A DNA stretch of 64,000 nt from Desulfovibrio sp. 86. Lineage in GTDB: Bacteria; Desulfobacterota; Desulfovibrionia; Desulfovibrionales; Desulfovibrionaceae. Shown here piece after piece: positions 16,988 to 25,932 of the stretch (positions within the stretch are counted from its first letter, which is position 1; each line of letters opens with the position of its first letter). The stretch is from NCBI RefSeq assembly GCF_902702915.1, contig NZ_LR738849.1, positions 1,116,001-1,180,000 of the forward strand. Reading direction: 5' to 3'. The notes beneath the pieces are model-generated. The model was not told the origin of the DNA, made no database searches, and was given only the letters and a program-made list of their open reading frames with translations. Position numbers and translations under genes: made by a program.

Positions 16988-18196
16988 TCACGGCATAGGG
17001 CGTAACGAGTTCGTGTAGATTCTCGCCAAACGCTGGCGGGAACTCATGACTGGCGCCACCGAGAGCAGAAGACCCAGCGAAGGCGTCTGCTCGATGAAGT
17101 TGCAGAAGTCTTCCACATCTGACTCCTGGACTCCCAAGTCCAGGAGTTTTTGTTTTACTCCCAGACTGAAAAGCCAGTTTTCTACGGCCTTGGCCGCCGC
17201 TGTGGCTTCTTCCGGCTCACCCTTCAATCCGGGAGCCAGGGGTTCAAGCACATGGGCCAGCACATCGGGCCTGGCGGCATAACATTCACCAATGACGGCG
17301 GGCAGCAACATGGCCAGCGCCAGACCGTGCGGAATTTTCTTGAAGCGGCTCAGCGGGTGTTCAAGCGCGTGCGCCATGTGCAAAAGGCTGTTGTCAAAAA
17401 CCACACCGGCCTGAAGCGCCGCCAGACACAGGCCATAACGGGCCTTAAGATTTTGCGGTTCAGCCAGCACCGTGGGCAGCCATCTGTGCACCAGCCCGAC
17501 AGTCTCGCGGGCCAGGGTTACGGCCAGTGGGCCTGCCACTGTGGTGGTTGCGGCCTCCACTACCCTGCACAGCGCGTCTATGGACACATAGCGGCTTTGC
17601 TCCGCCGAAAGCCCCGTCATAAGGGCGGGATCGTCAATGGCATAGCGCGGGTAGCTGCAATCGTGACCAACAATGGATCTGTGGTTGCGCCCGGCCACGG
17701 TAACCACCGCAAATCGGTTTACTTCACTGCCCGTGCCGTGGGTGAGGTTGACGGCAACTAACGGAAGGGCCTTTTGGGGCGTGAAGCGAAAGCAAAAAAG
17801 GTCTTCGGCGCTTTTACCGGGGTTGGCCAGAAGCACAGCCGCCCCCTTGCCACAGTCCAGAGGGCTTCCGCCGCCTATGGCAAGCACCGCTCCGGCATTG
17901 ACGGCCCGGCCGAGGGCTGCGGCGTCATTGATGGTATCCGTGGTCGGGTTGGGCATGACCCTGTTATACAGAGCCAGTACAATGCCTTGCCGTAGCGCTG
18001 CGGCCTCGGCTTTGTCCCACGCGCCCGAAGCGCGGTAGGCATGCCCGCCGCAAACGCAGAGCACTGATGTAACGCCCTCGTTTTTCAAATTTCCCAGGAT
18101 ACCGTCAATCTTGTCTATTGCGCCTACGCCAATATATGCCGTTGTTTTAACACGTATTTCGCGAATCGTGTCATAGTCGCAGCAGTTATCCCACAC
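16988..18196 (-). CDS. iron-containing alcohol dehydrogenase
   Basis: A 402-residue group III (Fe-dependent) alcohol dehydrogenase. NAD-binding GGGSPLDCGKG (about residues 109-119), the THGTGSEVNRF segment and the metal-binding His in HMAHALEHPLS and KIPHGLALAML are visible. Length matches the family. It starts at GTG 18196 with AGGAGG 7 nt upstream and ends at a good terminator. Desulfovibrio often encodes several such enzymes for short-chain alcohol/aldehyde conversion; the exact substrate is not predictable. Single-gene unit. Confidence 0.92.
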   Translation of the reverse strand: MWDNCCDYDTIREIRVKTTAYIGVGAIDKIDGILGNLKNEGVTSVLCVCGGHAYRASGAWDKAEAAALRQGIVLALYNRVMPNPTTDTINDAAALGRAVNAGAVLAIGGGSPLDCGKGAAVLLANPGKSAEDLFCFRFTPQKALPLVAVNLTHGTGSEVNRFAVVTVAGRNHRSIVGHDCSYPRYAIDDPALMTGLSAEQSRYVSIDALCRVVEAATTTVAGPLAVTLARETVGLVHRWLPTVLAEPQNLKARYGLCLAALQAGVVFDNSLLHMAHALEHPLSRFKKIPHGLALAMLLPAVIGECYAARPDVLAHVLEPLAPGLKGEPEEATAAAKAVENWLFSLGVKQKLLDLGVQESDVEDFCNFIEQTPSLGLLLSVAPVMSSRQRLARIYTNSLRPMP

Positions 18197-18453
18197 GGTT
18201 GCCTCCTGCGATCACGCTGGACGTTTTATTGCGCTGCAATAACCTAAAATGAATAAAACATTAGGTCAAGGACCTGCGCAATTTTTCACATAAATTTTAC
18301 AAAATTTTTCTTCTTGATAAAAATATCGAGGCGCAGTAAAAAAATTATTTGTGAAATTTTCAACTATCACTTTTCCCTTAAATGTCGGCTAGTTCGACAA
18401 ATACGCTTCCTGCTGCTTTCCCGGGCATGCGCTTACACCACGTTTTTAACGCG

Positions 18454-18489
18454 ACAAGGCCCGGTTCGCGTCAGCGTTCCGGGCCTTGT
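18454..18489. terminator. 11-bp perfect hairpin
   Basis: ACAAGGCCCGG (18454-18464) pairs with CCGGGCCTTGT (18479-18489), loop 14 nt, followed on the plus strand by CTTTC. It could end a plus-strand RNA from the A/T-rich region or the minus-strand mop transcript. Confidence 0.5.
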
Positions 18490-18502
18490 CTTTCAGCAGG
18501 GT

Positions 18503-18530
18503 GTTCATGGCCTGGTTGCAGGCCATGAAC
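18503..18530. terminator. 12-bp perfect hairpin with GTTG loop
   Basis: GTTCATGGCCTG (18503-18514), loop GTTG, CAGGCCATGAAC (18519-18530). Perfect stem, no U-tract. It lies 215 nt beyond the mop-like gene on the minus strand and 14 nt after the previous hairpin. Confidence 0.5.
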
Positions 18531-18744
18531 GCCAGAATACTTCATCGTGCATTCCGCTCGTCAGCATGGGCAACGAGCGTTGGGCGTGTTCACGTGTCAC
18601 GCATGCTTGCGCACGGCTGGTGAACCCGTATCCGCCGCAGTTTAAACCACGCCTGATGCAGGTGAACCTTGCCCCCTGAGAATCTGCCTTCTCGCGGAGC
18701 ATGCCCCCTTGAGAGCCACTGTGCGCAAGGCACTCTGCCCGAGG

Positions 18745-19173
18745 TTATTTCGGCACCGCCAGAATAACCTGTGAAGCCTTTACGATGGCCGTGACTTTTT
18801 TGCCGGGAGCCAGGCCAAGGCTGGCAAGGCTGCCCATGGTGACAATGGATGCAATGGACTTGCCGCTGGGCAGGTCAACCAGCACTTCGGCATTGACCGC
18901 GCCGGGCGTCACCTTGCTCACCGTTCCCGCAAACTGGTTGCGGGTGGACAAAAGGTACTTTTCGGCGTCGTTCATGAGCAGCACAAAACTGGCCTTGATC
19001 AGGGCAACGGCCTCCACACCGGGCTTGAGACCCAGCTTTTTGGTGCTGACCTGGGTGATGGAAGCAACAATGCTCAACCCACCCTCAACGGACAATTCCA
19101 CTTCATCATTGACGGCTCCGGAATGTACAGCCGCGACCTTACCCTTGAAAACGTTTCTTGCGCTGGTTTGCAT
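18745..19173 (-). CDS. molbindin-like protein with two Mop (TOBE) domains
   Basis: A 142-residue protein with two tandem Mop/TOBE domains: residues 1-70 (RNVFKGKVAAVHSGAVNDEV...) and 75-142 (RNQFAGTVSKVTPGAVNAEV...ALIKAS/TAIVKASQVILAV). These small beta-barrel domains bind molybdate or tungstate oxyanions in the cytoplasm, as in Clostridium Mop proteins and the ModE/ModC C-terminus. I chose ATG 19173 because AAGGA lies 7 nt upstream and the family begins here; upstream in-frame codons lack TOBE features. Likely a storage or homeostasis protein supporting formate dehydrogenases. The MoeA-like fusion lies 2.3 kb away, which fits a Mo/W theme. Confidence 0.9.
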   Translation of the reverse strand: MQTSARNVFKGKVAAVHSGAVNDEVELSVEGGLSIVASITQVSTKKLGLKPGVEAVALIKASFVLLMNDAEKYLLSTRNQFAGTVSKVTPGAVNAEVLVDLPSGKSIASIVTMGSLASLGLAPGKKVTAIVKASQVILAVPK

Positions 19174-19371
19174 ATGAATATCCTTATGCCGGGCATTGCC
19201 CCGACTGGTACGCGCGAAAACTTTTTTCCGCATACAAGAAGTATACAGCAAGACAGTAAACCGTGCCACACAGACACGCTGTATGCATAAAACAGCAACA
19301 ACTTCTGAAATAACATAAAGTTATCCATACACGTACAAGAACGGCATGCAGGCCTGCACGCTTTACAATGA

Positions 19372-19402
19372 CAAGGGGCCGGTCTTGAAGACCGGCCCCT
19401 TG
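19372..19402. terminator. 15-bp perfect hairpin upstream of mop-like gene
   Basis: CAAGGGGCCGGTCTT (19372-19386) and AAGACCGGCCCCTTG (19388-19402) are exact reverse complements around a single G. It lies between two minus-strand genes, about 430 nt beyond the small lipoprotein gene and 200 nt ahead of the mop-like gene, so it may end the former's transcript. Confidence 0.55.
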
Positions 19403-19558
19403 TCGAAAAAGCCCTTCAAAAACACTCTGTAGCAGACCGTTTTGAGGATCTCGTGATGTCTTAAAGCAGAGGACCTTTGAACTTCACATTTCGAAGTTTT
19501 CATGCAGCCCAAAAGTGCGGTTTGCGGCAGCATCCACGGCACGTCCGACCAGGCATGC

Positions 19559-19600
19559 GTTTGCCTGCCATAGGCGAGTATTTCAAGTGTTAAATGCCCT
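19559..19600. repeat. family D repeat fragment
   Basis: TTTGCCTGCCATAGGCGAGT and ATTTCAAGTGTTAAATGCCC match, with few changes, the segment at 61946-61985. The right end runs into a family A copy at 19607. The short matching core forms a hairpin around CAAGTGTT. Confidence 0.6.
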
Positions 19601-19606
19601 AAAAAG

Positions 19607-19665
19607 AGTTTTAGGGGGTGGAGGCGTGGGGGGGACCCTTTTGCAAAAGTGTCCCTCCCCCACAG
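19607..19665. repeat. family A palindromic repeat, copy 2 (inverted)
   Basis: Inverted relative to copy 1: GTTTTAGGGGGTGGAGGCGT, then GGGGGGGACCCTTTTGCAAA and AGTGTCCCTCCCCCAC. The arms are slightly degenerate compared with other copies. It lies 3' of the small lipoprotein gene, in the 660-nt gene-free stretch 19174-19833. Confidence 0.8.
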
Positions 19666-19833
19666 AGCATCCTCCAAAGATTCCGATCGAGACCGCCCCG
19701 TCACGAGATGAATTTCCTGTTATATCAAGGAGAACGAGCCTTTTATGCAGGGAGTGTACTTCCAATGGTACTCGACCGGAATAAAAGGCGAGGTTCGACG
19801 CAGAAATAACAGGAAAGGCGCTCGTGACAGCGT

Positions 19834-20226
19834 CTAGATATCTTCCGTCACCCAATCCACAACCTCTGCCATACGCTTGAGGGTATAGCGGTTCTGCGGA
19901 CTTCTGTAGGCAAGGTCGTCCAGGTTGCCGTCAAGGCGGTAGATGCGCCAATCCCCTTCGGGAAGAGCGCCACTGGCCACGGCGTAATTGACTGCCGCGC
20001 GGGCGGTTCCGGGCGAGCAGAAGAGCTCGAATTCGCTGACGGCGGGGTCAAGTACCACTTCGGAGCCGCTGGCAATGTCCACAATATAGTTGCCCGGGGC
20101 GGCAACATAGACATAGGGGCAAGGCTCCGCAGGCGGCAACGGGTCGTTTTCAGCCACGGACGCGGGCTTTTTGCAGGCCAGGAGGGGCAGAGCCAGTAAC
20201 GCTACCAGCAAAAGACGTACGTACAT
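19834..20226 (-). CDS. small predicted lipoprotein, unknown function
   Basis: A 130-residue protein starting MYVRLLLVALLALPLLACKK, a lipoprotein signal with lipobox LLAC. The mature part (about 110 residues, 3 Cys) has no motif I recognise. I chose ATG 20226 because GAGGAAG lies just upstream; the open frame continues 150 codons further 5' but overlaps htpX and lacks signal-peptide features. It follows htpX on the same strand after 103 nt and may be co-transcribed with it. Confidence 0.7.
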   Translation of the reverse strand: MYVRLLLVALLALPLLACKKPASVAENDPLPPAEPCPYVYVAAPGNYIVDIASGSEVVLDPAVSEFELFCSPGTARAAVNYAVASGALPEGDWRIYRLDGNLDDLAYRSPQNRYTLKRMAEVVDWVTEDI

Positions 20227-20329
20227 TGTCTTCCTCAATATGTGGGTTCGTGGAACCCGGCAGAGCCTGTTCGGCCCGTTATCTGAGCGGTTCTGCGCCC
20301 GTTTTGCCCGTTTTTGGCAGTTTCGGCAA

Positions 20330-21193
20330 TCAGCGCCGGGATGCCGCCATGGCCTGAAGCCTGCGAATGCGCTCTTCCAGCGGCGGATGCGTGCTGAAAA
20401 GATTGGCCATGCTGCTGTGGGCAAACATGGGCGACACGATGAACATCTGCTCTGTGCTGGGGTTGCCCTCGCGCATGGGTATGCGCCCGCTGGCCGCGCC
20501 GAGTTTGGCCAGAGCGCCAGCCAGGGCCAGGGGCTGCCCGCAAAGTTCCGCCCCTGTGTCGTCAGCCAGGTATTCCCGCGAGCGCGAAATGGCCATCTGC
20601 ACAAGACCGGCCGCCATAGGAGCCAGCAAAGCCATGGCCAGCGCCGCGATGGGATTGAGCCCGCCGCCCTCGCCGTCACGGTTGCCGCCGCCGAATATGG
20701 CCGTGAACTGAAAAATATTGGCCATGGTCACAATGGCAGAGGCCATGACCCCGGCGATGGTCTGAATGAGAATGTCGCGGTTGACGATGTGCCCCATCTC
20801 ATGGGCCACCACGCCGCGCAGTTCTTCGGGCGACAGAAGGCGCAAAATGCCTTCGGTCACGGCCACCACCGCGTGTTCGGGATCGCGCCCGGTGGCAAAG
20901 GCATTGGGGGCCTCTTCGGGCACGACACAGACGCGGGGCTTGGGGATACCGGCGTTGCTGGCTAATTCTTCAACAATTTTATGTAAATATGGAGCTTCTT
21001 CCGGGGCGAGTTCACGCGCACTGTACATGGAAAGCACAATTTTGTCCGAGTACCAATAGCTGCCCACGTTCATGATAAGGGCCATGCCAAAGGCTATGAC
21101 AATGCCCGTACGCCCGCCGAGCAGGCCGCCAAGCACTATAATGATGCCCGAAAGCAAACCCAGAAGAAGAACTGTCTTAATCTGGCTGGTCAT
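20330..21193 (-). CDS. htpX: HtpX-family zinc metalloprotease
   Basis: A 287-residue M48 integral membrane protease involved in membrane-protein quality control. Two N-terminal transmembrane helices (about residues 6-45), catalytic HEMGH at about residues 131-135, a second pair of hydrophobic segments (about 146-205), then the third zinc ligand Glu in SREYLADDTGA. FSTHPPLEERIRRLQAM near the C-terminus is typical of HtpX. It acts at the cytoplasmic face of the inner membrane. Confidence 0.95.
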   Translation of the reverse strand: MTSQIKTVLLLGLLSGIIIVLGGLLGGRTGIVIAFGMALIMNVGSYWYSDKIVLSMYSARELAPEEAPYLHKIVEELASNAGIPKPRVCVVPEEAPNAFATGRDPEHAVVAVTEGILRLLSPEELRGVVAHEMGHIVNRDILIQTIAGVMASAIVTMANIFQFTAIFGGGNRDGEGGGLNPIAALAMALLAPMAAGLVQMAISRSREYLADDTGAELCGQPLALAGALAKLGAASGRIPMREGNPSTEQMFIVSPMFAHSSMANLFSTHPPLEERIRRLQAMAASRR

Positions 21194-21335
21194 GCGTACT
21201 CCTCGATATGCGAATATTGCGTGTCGTTAAAACCTCGCAAGATGATATAAGCATTGGCCTGCGGCTGGCAAGAAGGCTTCGCCCTGTTTGGCCCTCACGC
21301 GGTCACAAGGACGCCGTCACGCTGCAACCGCTCCA

Positions 21336-23261
21336 TTACGCAGCGGTGCGCTGGCGCGCCTGCCACCACAACTGAAAGACCAGCAGGGTCCACAGGGGTT
21401 TGCGCAAATCGGCCCTGCCGGAGATGTGTTCGTCCATGAGGGCGCGCACGGCGGCAGGATTAAAGATGCCCTGAGCCTTGAGGCTGTCCGGGCTGAGCAG
21501 ATCTTCCATAAGGGGGCGCATGCGCCCGCGCAGCCACTCCGCCACGGGAATCTGAAATCCCCGCTTGTTGCGGTGCAGAATTTCCTTGGGCAGCAGCCCC
21601 GCAAAAGCCCGCTTGAGCAGCCACTTGCGCTTGAATCCGTGCAGCTTGCGGTCCACGGGCAGGCGCGCGGCGAATTCGGCCACGTCCTTGTCCAGAAAGG
21701 GCGCGCGCACCTCAAGGCTGTGCAGCATGGAGCAGCGGTCCACCTTGACCAGGATGTCGTCCAGCATGAACTGGTGCGCGTAGACATAGAACGCGCGCGC
21801 CAGCGGTGTGGCCGCGTTGTAGGGCTGCCAGTGTTCAAAGTGCTCGCGCGTGGGCGCAAAAAGGCGTTCCGGCGAAAGAAAGCCCGGCGCTTGCGCCTTG
21901 AAGGCCCCTGTCAGGATCTCGGCCTGCATATCGGGGGTAAAGGCGGTGAGCATGGTCTGCACCCGCTGCCAGGCCGGAGCCTGGGCCGCCCGCAGAAACG
22001 TGGCCACAGCCAGACGCGGATTGATGTACCCGGCGGAGGAAGGCAGGCGGCGGGCCAGTGGTTCCACCACCTTGCGCCGCACCAGGGCGGGCAGGGCGTT
22101 GTACCATTCCGCCACCTTGAAACCGATGTAGTGCTCGTATCCGGCCCACAGTTCGTCCGCGCCGTCGCCGCCAAGGGCCACAGTGACCTTTTCGCGTGTC
22201 ACGCCAGAAAGCAGCCAGGTGGGGGCCACCGAGGCGTCAGCCATGGGCACGTCCATCCTGCTCACGATGCCGGGCAGGTTGTCGGCGCACTCTTCGGCGG
22301 AAAGCACACGCTCATGGTGGTCGGTGCCAAAGGCCTCGGCCACTATGCGGGCGTAGCGCGACTCGTCATAGCTGGCTTCGCTGAATCCGATGGAAAAGGT
22401 CTTTATGGGCGTGGGGGACTGCCGCGCCATAAGCCCGGCCACAATGGACGAGTCAATGCCGCCCGAAAGAAAAACGCCCAGGGGCACGTCGCTGACCATG
22501 CGCCGACGCACGGCGCGCGCCATCAGAAACTGCAATTCCTCGCCAAGCTGGTCCGGGTTGCGCCTGTCGCTCTCGTCGGGCATGGGCATGTCCCAGTAGC
22601 GGCCCGTGCGCACGGCGCCGCCCTCGATCATCAGCCAGTGCGCGGGCGGCAGGCTTTCCACCTCGCCATAGACGGTCTGCGGCGTGGGCACATACTCATA
22701 GGCCAGGTAACGCATGACAGCTTCGGGCTGCATGGTCAGGCTCAGGCCGGGGATTTTTTCCAGCGCCGTCAGTTCGGAGGCAAAATGCAATTTGCCCTGC
22801 TGCACGGTGTAGAAAAAGGGCTTTTTGCCAAAAGGGTCGCGCGCGCAGAAAAGGCGCTGATCGTGGGCATCCCACAGGGCAAAGGCGAACATGCCGTTAA
22901 AGCGGGACAAACAGTCCACGCCCCACTGGCGGTAGCCTTCAAGTATGACCTCGGTGTCGGAGCTGGTGCAAAAACGCGCGCCGTTGGCGGCAAGCTCCTG
23001 CTTGAGTTCCGCGAAATTATAGATCTCGCCGTTGAATACGACCGTATAGCGCCCGTCGGCGCTGTGCATGGGCTGGCCGCCCGTGCCCAGGTCAATGATG
23101 GAAAGACGCCGGTGCCCCAGGCAGACAGGGCCGCTCAACCACTGCCCTTCGCCGTCCGGCCCCCGGTGGGCGATGCAGTCGGTCATGGCCTTGACCCAGT
23201 ACTGGGCCTGGGGATCAAGAGGCGAAGCGTCCAGTTGGCAAATACCGGCTATTCCACACAT
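21336..23261 (-). CDS. AsnB-type glutamine-dependent amidotransferase/asparagine synthase
   Basis: A 641-residue two-domain enzyme. Starting at ATG 23261 puts the class II glutaminase nucleophile Cys at position 2 (MCGIAGICQ), followed by HRGPDGEG and FNGEIYNF. The synthetase domain has the PP-loop motif LSGGIDSS (about residues 265-272). In glycan loci such AsnB homologues amidate uronic acids or act on exopolysaccharide precursors, and its position as last gene of the glycosyltransferase operon favours that over housekeeping asparagine synthesis. The start lies 13 nt inside the end of the upstream glycosyltransferase gene. Confidence 0.9.
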   Translation of the reverse strand: MCGIAGICQLDASPLDPQAQYWVKAMTDCIAHRGPDGEGQWLSGPVCLGHRRLSIIDLGTGGQPMHSADGRYTVVFNGEIYNFAELKQELAANGARFCTSSDTEVILEGYRQWGVDCLSRFNGMFAFALWDAHDQRLFCARDPFGKKPFFYTVQQGKLHFASELTALEKIPGLSLTMQPEAVMRYLAYEYVPTPQTVYGEVESLPPAHWLMIEGGAVRTGRYWDMPMPDESDRRNPDQLGEELQFLMARAVRRRMVSDVPLGVFLSGGIDSSIVAGLMARQSPTPIKTFSIGFSEASYDESRYARIVAEAFGTDHHERVLSAEECADNLPGIVSRMDVPMADASVAPTWLLSGVTREKVTVALGGDGADELWAGYEHYIGFKVAEWYNALPALVRRKVVEPLARRLPSSAGYINPRLAVATFLRAAQAPAWQRVQTMLTAFTPDMQAEILTGAFKAQAPGFLSPERLFAPTREHFEHWQPYNAATPLARAFYVYAHQFMLDDILVKVDRCSMLHSLEVRAPFLDKDVAEFAARLPVDRKLHGFKRKWLLKRAFAGLLPKEILHRNKRGFQIPVAEWLRGRMRPLMEDLLSPDSLKAQGIFNPAAVRALMDEHISGRADLRKPLWTLLVFQLWWQARQRTAA

Positions 23262-24802
23262 GTTTCTTTCCAACACCTGTAATTATTGGTGAAAATACGC
23301 GCCAAACGGTCATTGTTGGCTTCAGGATCAAACATCCGGGCCGCCAGCAGCCTGCCGTTGCGGGCAAGGCCGGCTGCCATGGCCGCATCGTTGGCCAGCG
23401 TTTCCACAGCGTCAGCCAGGGCTGCGGCATCGTGCTGGGGCACAGCCAGCCCTGTCTTGCCGTGCCGGACCACCTCGGGCAGAGCGTTGACCGTGGTGCT
23501 GACCACGGGCAGGCCATAGGCCAGAGCCTCGATAACGGTGTTGGGGATGCCGTCGCGTCGGCCTGAAGCGTGCACTACGCAGGGCGCCACAAAGATATCG
23601 TGATCCTTGAGCAGCCGGGGCAGTTCGTTGTGGGAAATGAGGCCGGGCATGCTCACGCGGGCTTCAAGCCCCAGTTCCTTGCGCAGGTGCGTCAATCCGG
23701 CCTGCATGTTGCCAAGGCCCATCACGGTGCCGCCGCCGCCCGCCAGAGTCAGGGTGAAGTCCAGCCCCCTGTCTTGCAGCAAACCGCAAGCCCGGAGCAG
23801 CACGTCAAAGCCCTTGGTGACGTCAAACCTGCCCAGAGCCAGCAGGCGCACGGGCCGCGCCATGGGAACAGGCGACGGCGAGGCAGGAACCACTTCCAGC
23901 TGGGGGAAGGAATGGGCGACGTCGCTGCAATCGCAGCAGGCAAAAGAAGCCTGGGCCGCCAGCGATGCCCTGGACTCTGCCTGTCCCGCCTGGGCCAGAT
24001 CAGAGTGGGCCAGGTCAGTGTGGGCCAAGTCAGTGTGGGCCAGATCAGTATGGGCCTGCTCTGCCTGTTCAGCCGACTCTGCCAAGTCAGGCCGTGCCAG
24101 CTCGGCCACGGAGACGTCTTCCAGAGGCGGCAGGGTCAGGCCGTTGTACACAAGTTCCACCTTGCCCTTGGCCTGCCCCCGGTCAAAATTTTCAATGCGC
24201 GCCTTGTCCGCGCCGTTGTTGGCGCGCACCAGAAAGGCCGCATCGAGCTTTGCGCCCAGGTCCGGGTCCGCTGGCTCAAGATTGTCGCCCCGTGCGCAGG
24301 TGGCGAACGGCAACCCGGCAATACTGCCCGCGACCCAGGCGGCGGTGGCCGTACCGCGCGGCCAGGGCGCGTAGATCATGTCAATGCCCGCTTCCGTGAA
24401 GCGCCGTGCCAGATACACCCCCGCGCAAAAAGCCCAGAGGTTCTCGCCCATGGTTTCAATGCAGCGCCAACGGCGAAACATGGTACGCCTGAAAAGACGG
24501 CCCATGCGCAGAGGATGGACGCACACCTGGCGCATCACCTCAGCCAAAATGGTGAAGAGGGCCTTTGTGCCCAGAGTGTGCGTCTGCCGCGCGGCCAGCT
24601 GCATTTCTGTGGAACAGTGCCGCAGGTTGGCTCCGTACAAGCTGTAGACAGAAACGGGAAGACGTTTTCTGAGTCCCTGTACTTCACGGAAAATAAAGGG
24701 TTGTGTAAACAGGGGATACCACAGGAGCACGCAGGCCACATGGGGCAGACCGGGCTCAAATGGTTTCTGAACGACCGGCTCACTTGTCTTGCATTCTGTC
24801 AT
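23249..24802 (-). CDS. family 4 glycosyltransferase with pentapeptide-repeat linker
   Basis: A 517-residue GT-B glycosyltransferase. The C-terminal half has the GT4 features: LLALGRFDVTKGFDVLL, LTLAGGGG, and EALAYGLPVVSTTVNALPEVV, with the preceding GRRDGIPNTVIEAL carrying the donor-binding E-x7-E region. The N-terminal LLWYPLFTQPFIFREV is shared with the paralogue at 25929-27314. Between the domains lies an insertion with five near-identical pentapeptides (A-H-T-D-L-A type, nt about 23991-24065). It probably transfers a sugar from a nucleotide sugar to a lipid- or glycan-linked acceptor at the inner membrane. Its end overlaps the downstream amidotransferase start. Confidence 0.88.
   Translation of the reverse strand: MTECKTSEPVVQKPFEPGLPHVACVLLWYPLFTQPFIFREVQGLRKRLPVSVYSLYGANLRHCSTEMQLAARQTHTLGTKALFTILAEVMRQVCVHPLRMGRLFRRTMFRRWRCIETMGENLWAFCAGVYLARRFTEAGIDMIYAPWPRGTATAAWVAGSIAGLPFATCARGDNLEPADPDLGAKLDAAFLVRANNGADKARIENFDRGQAKGKVELVYNGLTLPPLEDVSVAELARPDLAESAEQAEQAHTDLAHTDLAHTDLAHSDLAQAGQAESRASLAAQASFACCDCSDVAHSFPQLEVVPASPSPVPMARPVRLLALGRFDVTKGFDVLLRACGLLQDRGLDFTLTLAGGGGTVMGLGNMQAGLTHLRKELGLEARVSMPGLISHNELPRLLKDHDIFVAPCVVHASGRRDGIPNTVIEALAYGLPVVSTTVNALPEVVRHGKTGLAVPQHDAAALADAVETLANDAAMAAGLARNGRLLAARMFDPEANNDRLARIFTNNYRCWKETCVE
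23991..24065. repeat. 15-bp tandem repeat within the glycosyltransferase gene
   Basis: Four close copies of TGGGCCAGATCAGTG-type units (23991-24050) plus a degenerate fifth encode the pentapeptide run in the interdomain linker. In-frame 15-mers allow length change without frameshift. Confidence 0.85.
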
Positions 24803-24894
24803 TGCTTACTCCTGAGCGTCTGCGAAGAGGCAAACCCACAGGTTATGTCTTGATATTCCACTGGTTGACCTGGCCGGATTGCAAACAATGTCAG

Positions 24895-25932
24895 CTATGG
24901 GGCTTCCGGGGGCGGGTATGTCCAATCGCCGCATCCCGCAGCGCCGCCGCGCGGCAGTTCTGTACTGTCGGGAGCCTGGGCTCCCAGCGTTTCCCGCAAC
25001 TGGTCCATGGTCAGGCAGCGCACCTCCCAACGGGATGTGAGCCAGTCCGTCCAGGCCAGTATCTTGCTCATGAGCCTGTCCACAGCCGCAGCGTCGGGCA
25101 GATGGGGCGCGCCGCCCGGCATCATTTCCGACGAATGCCAGGTAAGCGACAATACCTGCCCGCCCCTGGCGGCAAAAAGCCTGGTAACCGCCTGCATGGC
25201 CCACAGGGGATGGTACACGGGCAGCAGACTCAGCGCGCCCCAGTTCTTGAATCCCGGGCGCAAGCCGGGAGCCGCCCGGCGCACAAGGCCCGGCAATGGG
25301 CGCACAAGGGGCGTCACGCTGAGCGGAACCTCAAAAATACGCTCCTGTCCGACAGACACCCAGTAGGGGTTGCCGGGAGCGTCGAAATGATCCGGCCCGG
25401 CCAGGGGCGTAGCCCCGCAGTGCAGAGGGCGCACCGAGGCGTCCACCCGTATTCCGGCCTGGGCCAGCAAGGGCCAGTGATTTTTGTGCAGATCCCAGCG
25501 GCCCATGCGAAACGACGTCAGCGGCGCGGACTGAAACTCCCTGCCCACAGCCATAAGACTCTCAAGCTTGGCGGCCATGAGCGGCGCGGGCACGTCAGCG
25601 GCAGGCACGCTTGAAGCGTTGTCGGCCAGCGCGGCATCGGCCGCTGGACCGTCAAAAGTCAGGGGGGGGGTATTCCAGTGATGCAAGTGCGCGCCTATTT
25701 CCGCCCCATACCTGTCGCGCAGATGCGCCAGCGCAGGACGGGAAGCCGTATCGGCCAGAACGGAGTGCGCGCAGAACAATGTGGGCCGTATCCCCCGCTC
25801 GCACAGGGGAGCAAGCCGCGCCAGGCTGGCCGTATTGGCCGTCGAGAAGCCCCGGCGCGCATACCGGCCGCCAAAAAGCCCCTCTTCCTCCACGTCCAGA
25901 CTGACGGCAAGATAGAGCACAGGGCGGCTCAT
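24895..25932 (-). CDS. polysaccharide deacetylase-like (NodB/CE4-related) protein
   Basis: A 345-residue protein. AVSLDVEEE near the N-terminus holds the catalytic/metal Asp of a CE4 TFDD-like motif, and EIGAHLHHW carries the HxxxH-type metal motif. The remainder keeps the barrel strands (LTSFRMGRWDLHKN, LSLTWHSSEMMPGG). It has no signal peptide, so it likely acts on a cytoplasmic lipid- or nucleotide-linked sugar. Its start overlaps the upstream glycosyltransferase stop by 4 nt, placing it within the minus-strand glycan operon. Confidence 0.8.
   Translation of the reverse strand: MSRPVLYLAVSLDVEEEGLFGGRYARRGFSTANTASLARLAPLCERGIRPTLFCAHSVLADTASRPALAHLRDRYGAEIGAHLHHWNTPPLTFDGPAADAALADNASSVPAADVPAPLMAAKLESLMAVGREFQSAPLTSFRMGRWDLHKNHWPLLAQAGIRVDASVRPLHCGATPLAGPDHFDAPGNPYWVSVGQERIFEVPLSVTPLVRPLPGLVRRAAPGLRPGFKNWGALSLLPVYHPLWAMQAVTRLFAARGGQVLSLTWHSSEMMPGGAPHLPDAAAVDRLMSKILAWTDWLTSRWEVRCLTMDQLRETLGAQAPDSTELPRGGAAGCGDWTYPPPEAP

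Larger units (their letters stand above)
18197..18744. other. gene-free region with A/T-rich tract and two strong hairpins
   Basis: About 550 nt. 18230-18390 is markedly A/T-rich and probably contains the dehydrogenase promoter (reading left). Downstream come two consecutive perfect hairpins, listed separately. No gene convincingly covers it; a small RNA ending at the hairpins is possible. Confidence 0.5.

Noticed and set aside
21288..23282. Plus-strand frame of 664 codons opposite the AsnB gene
   Set aside because: Shadow frame in GC-rich DNA; the minus-strand protein has complete amidotransferase and synthetase motifs.
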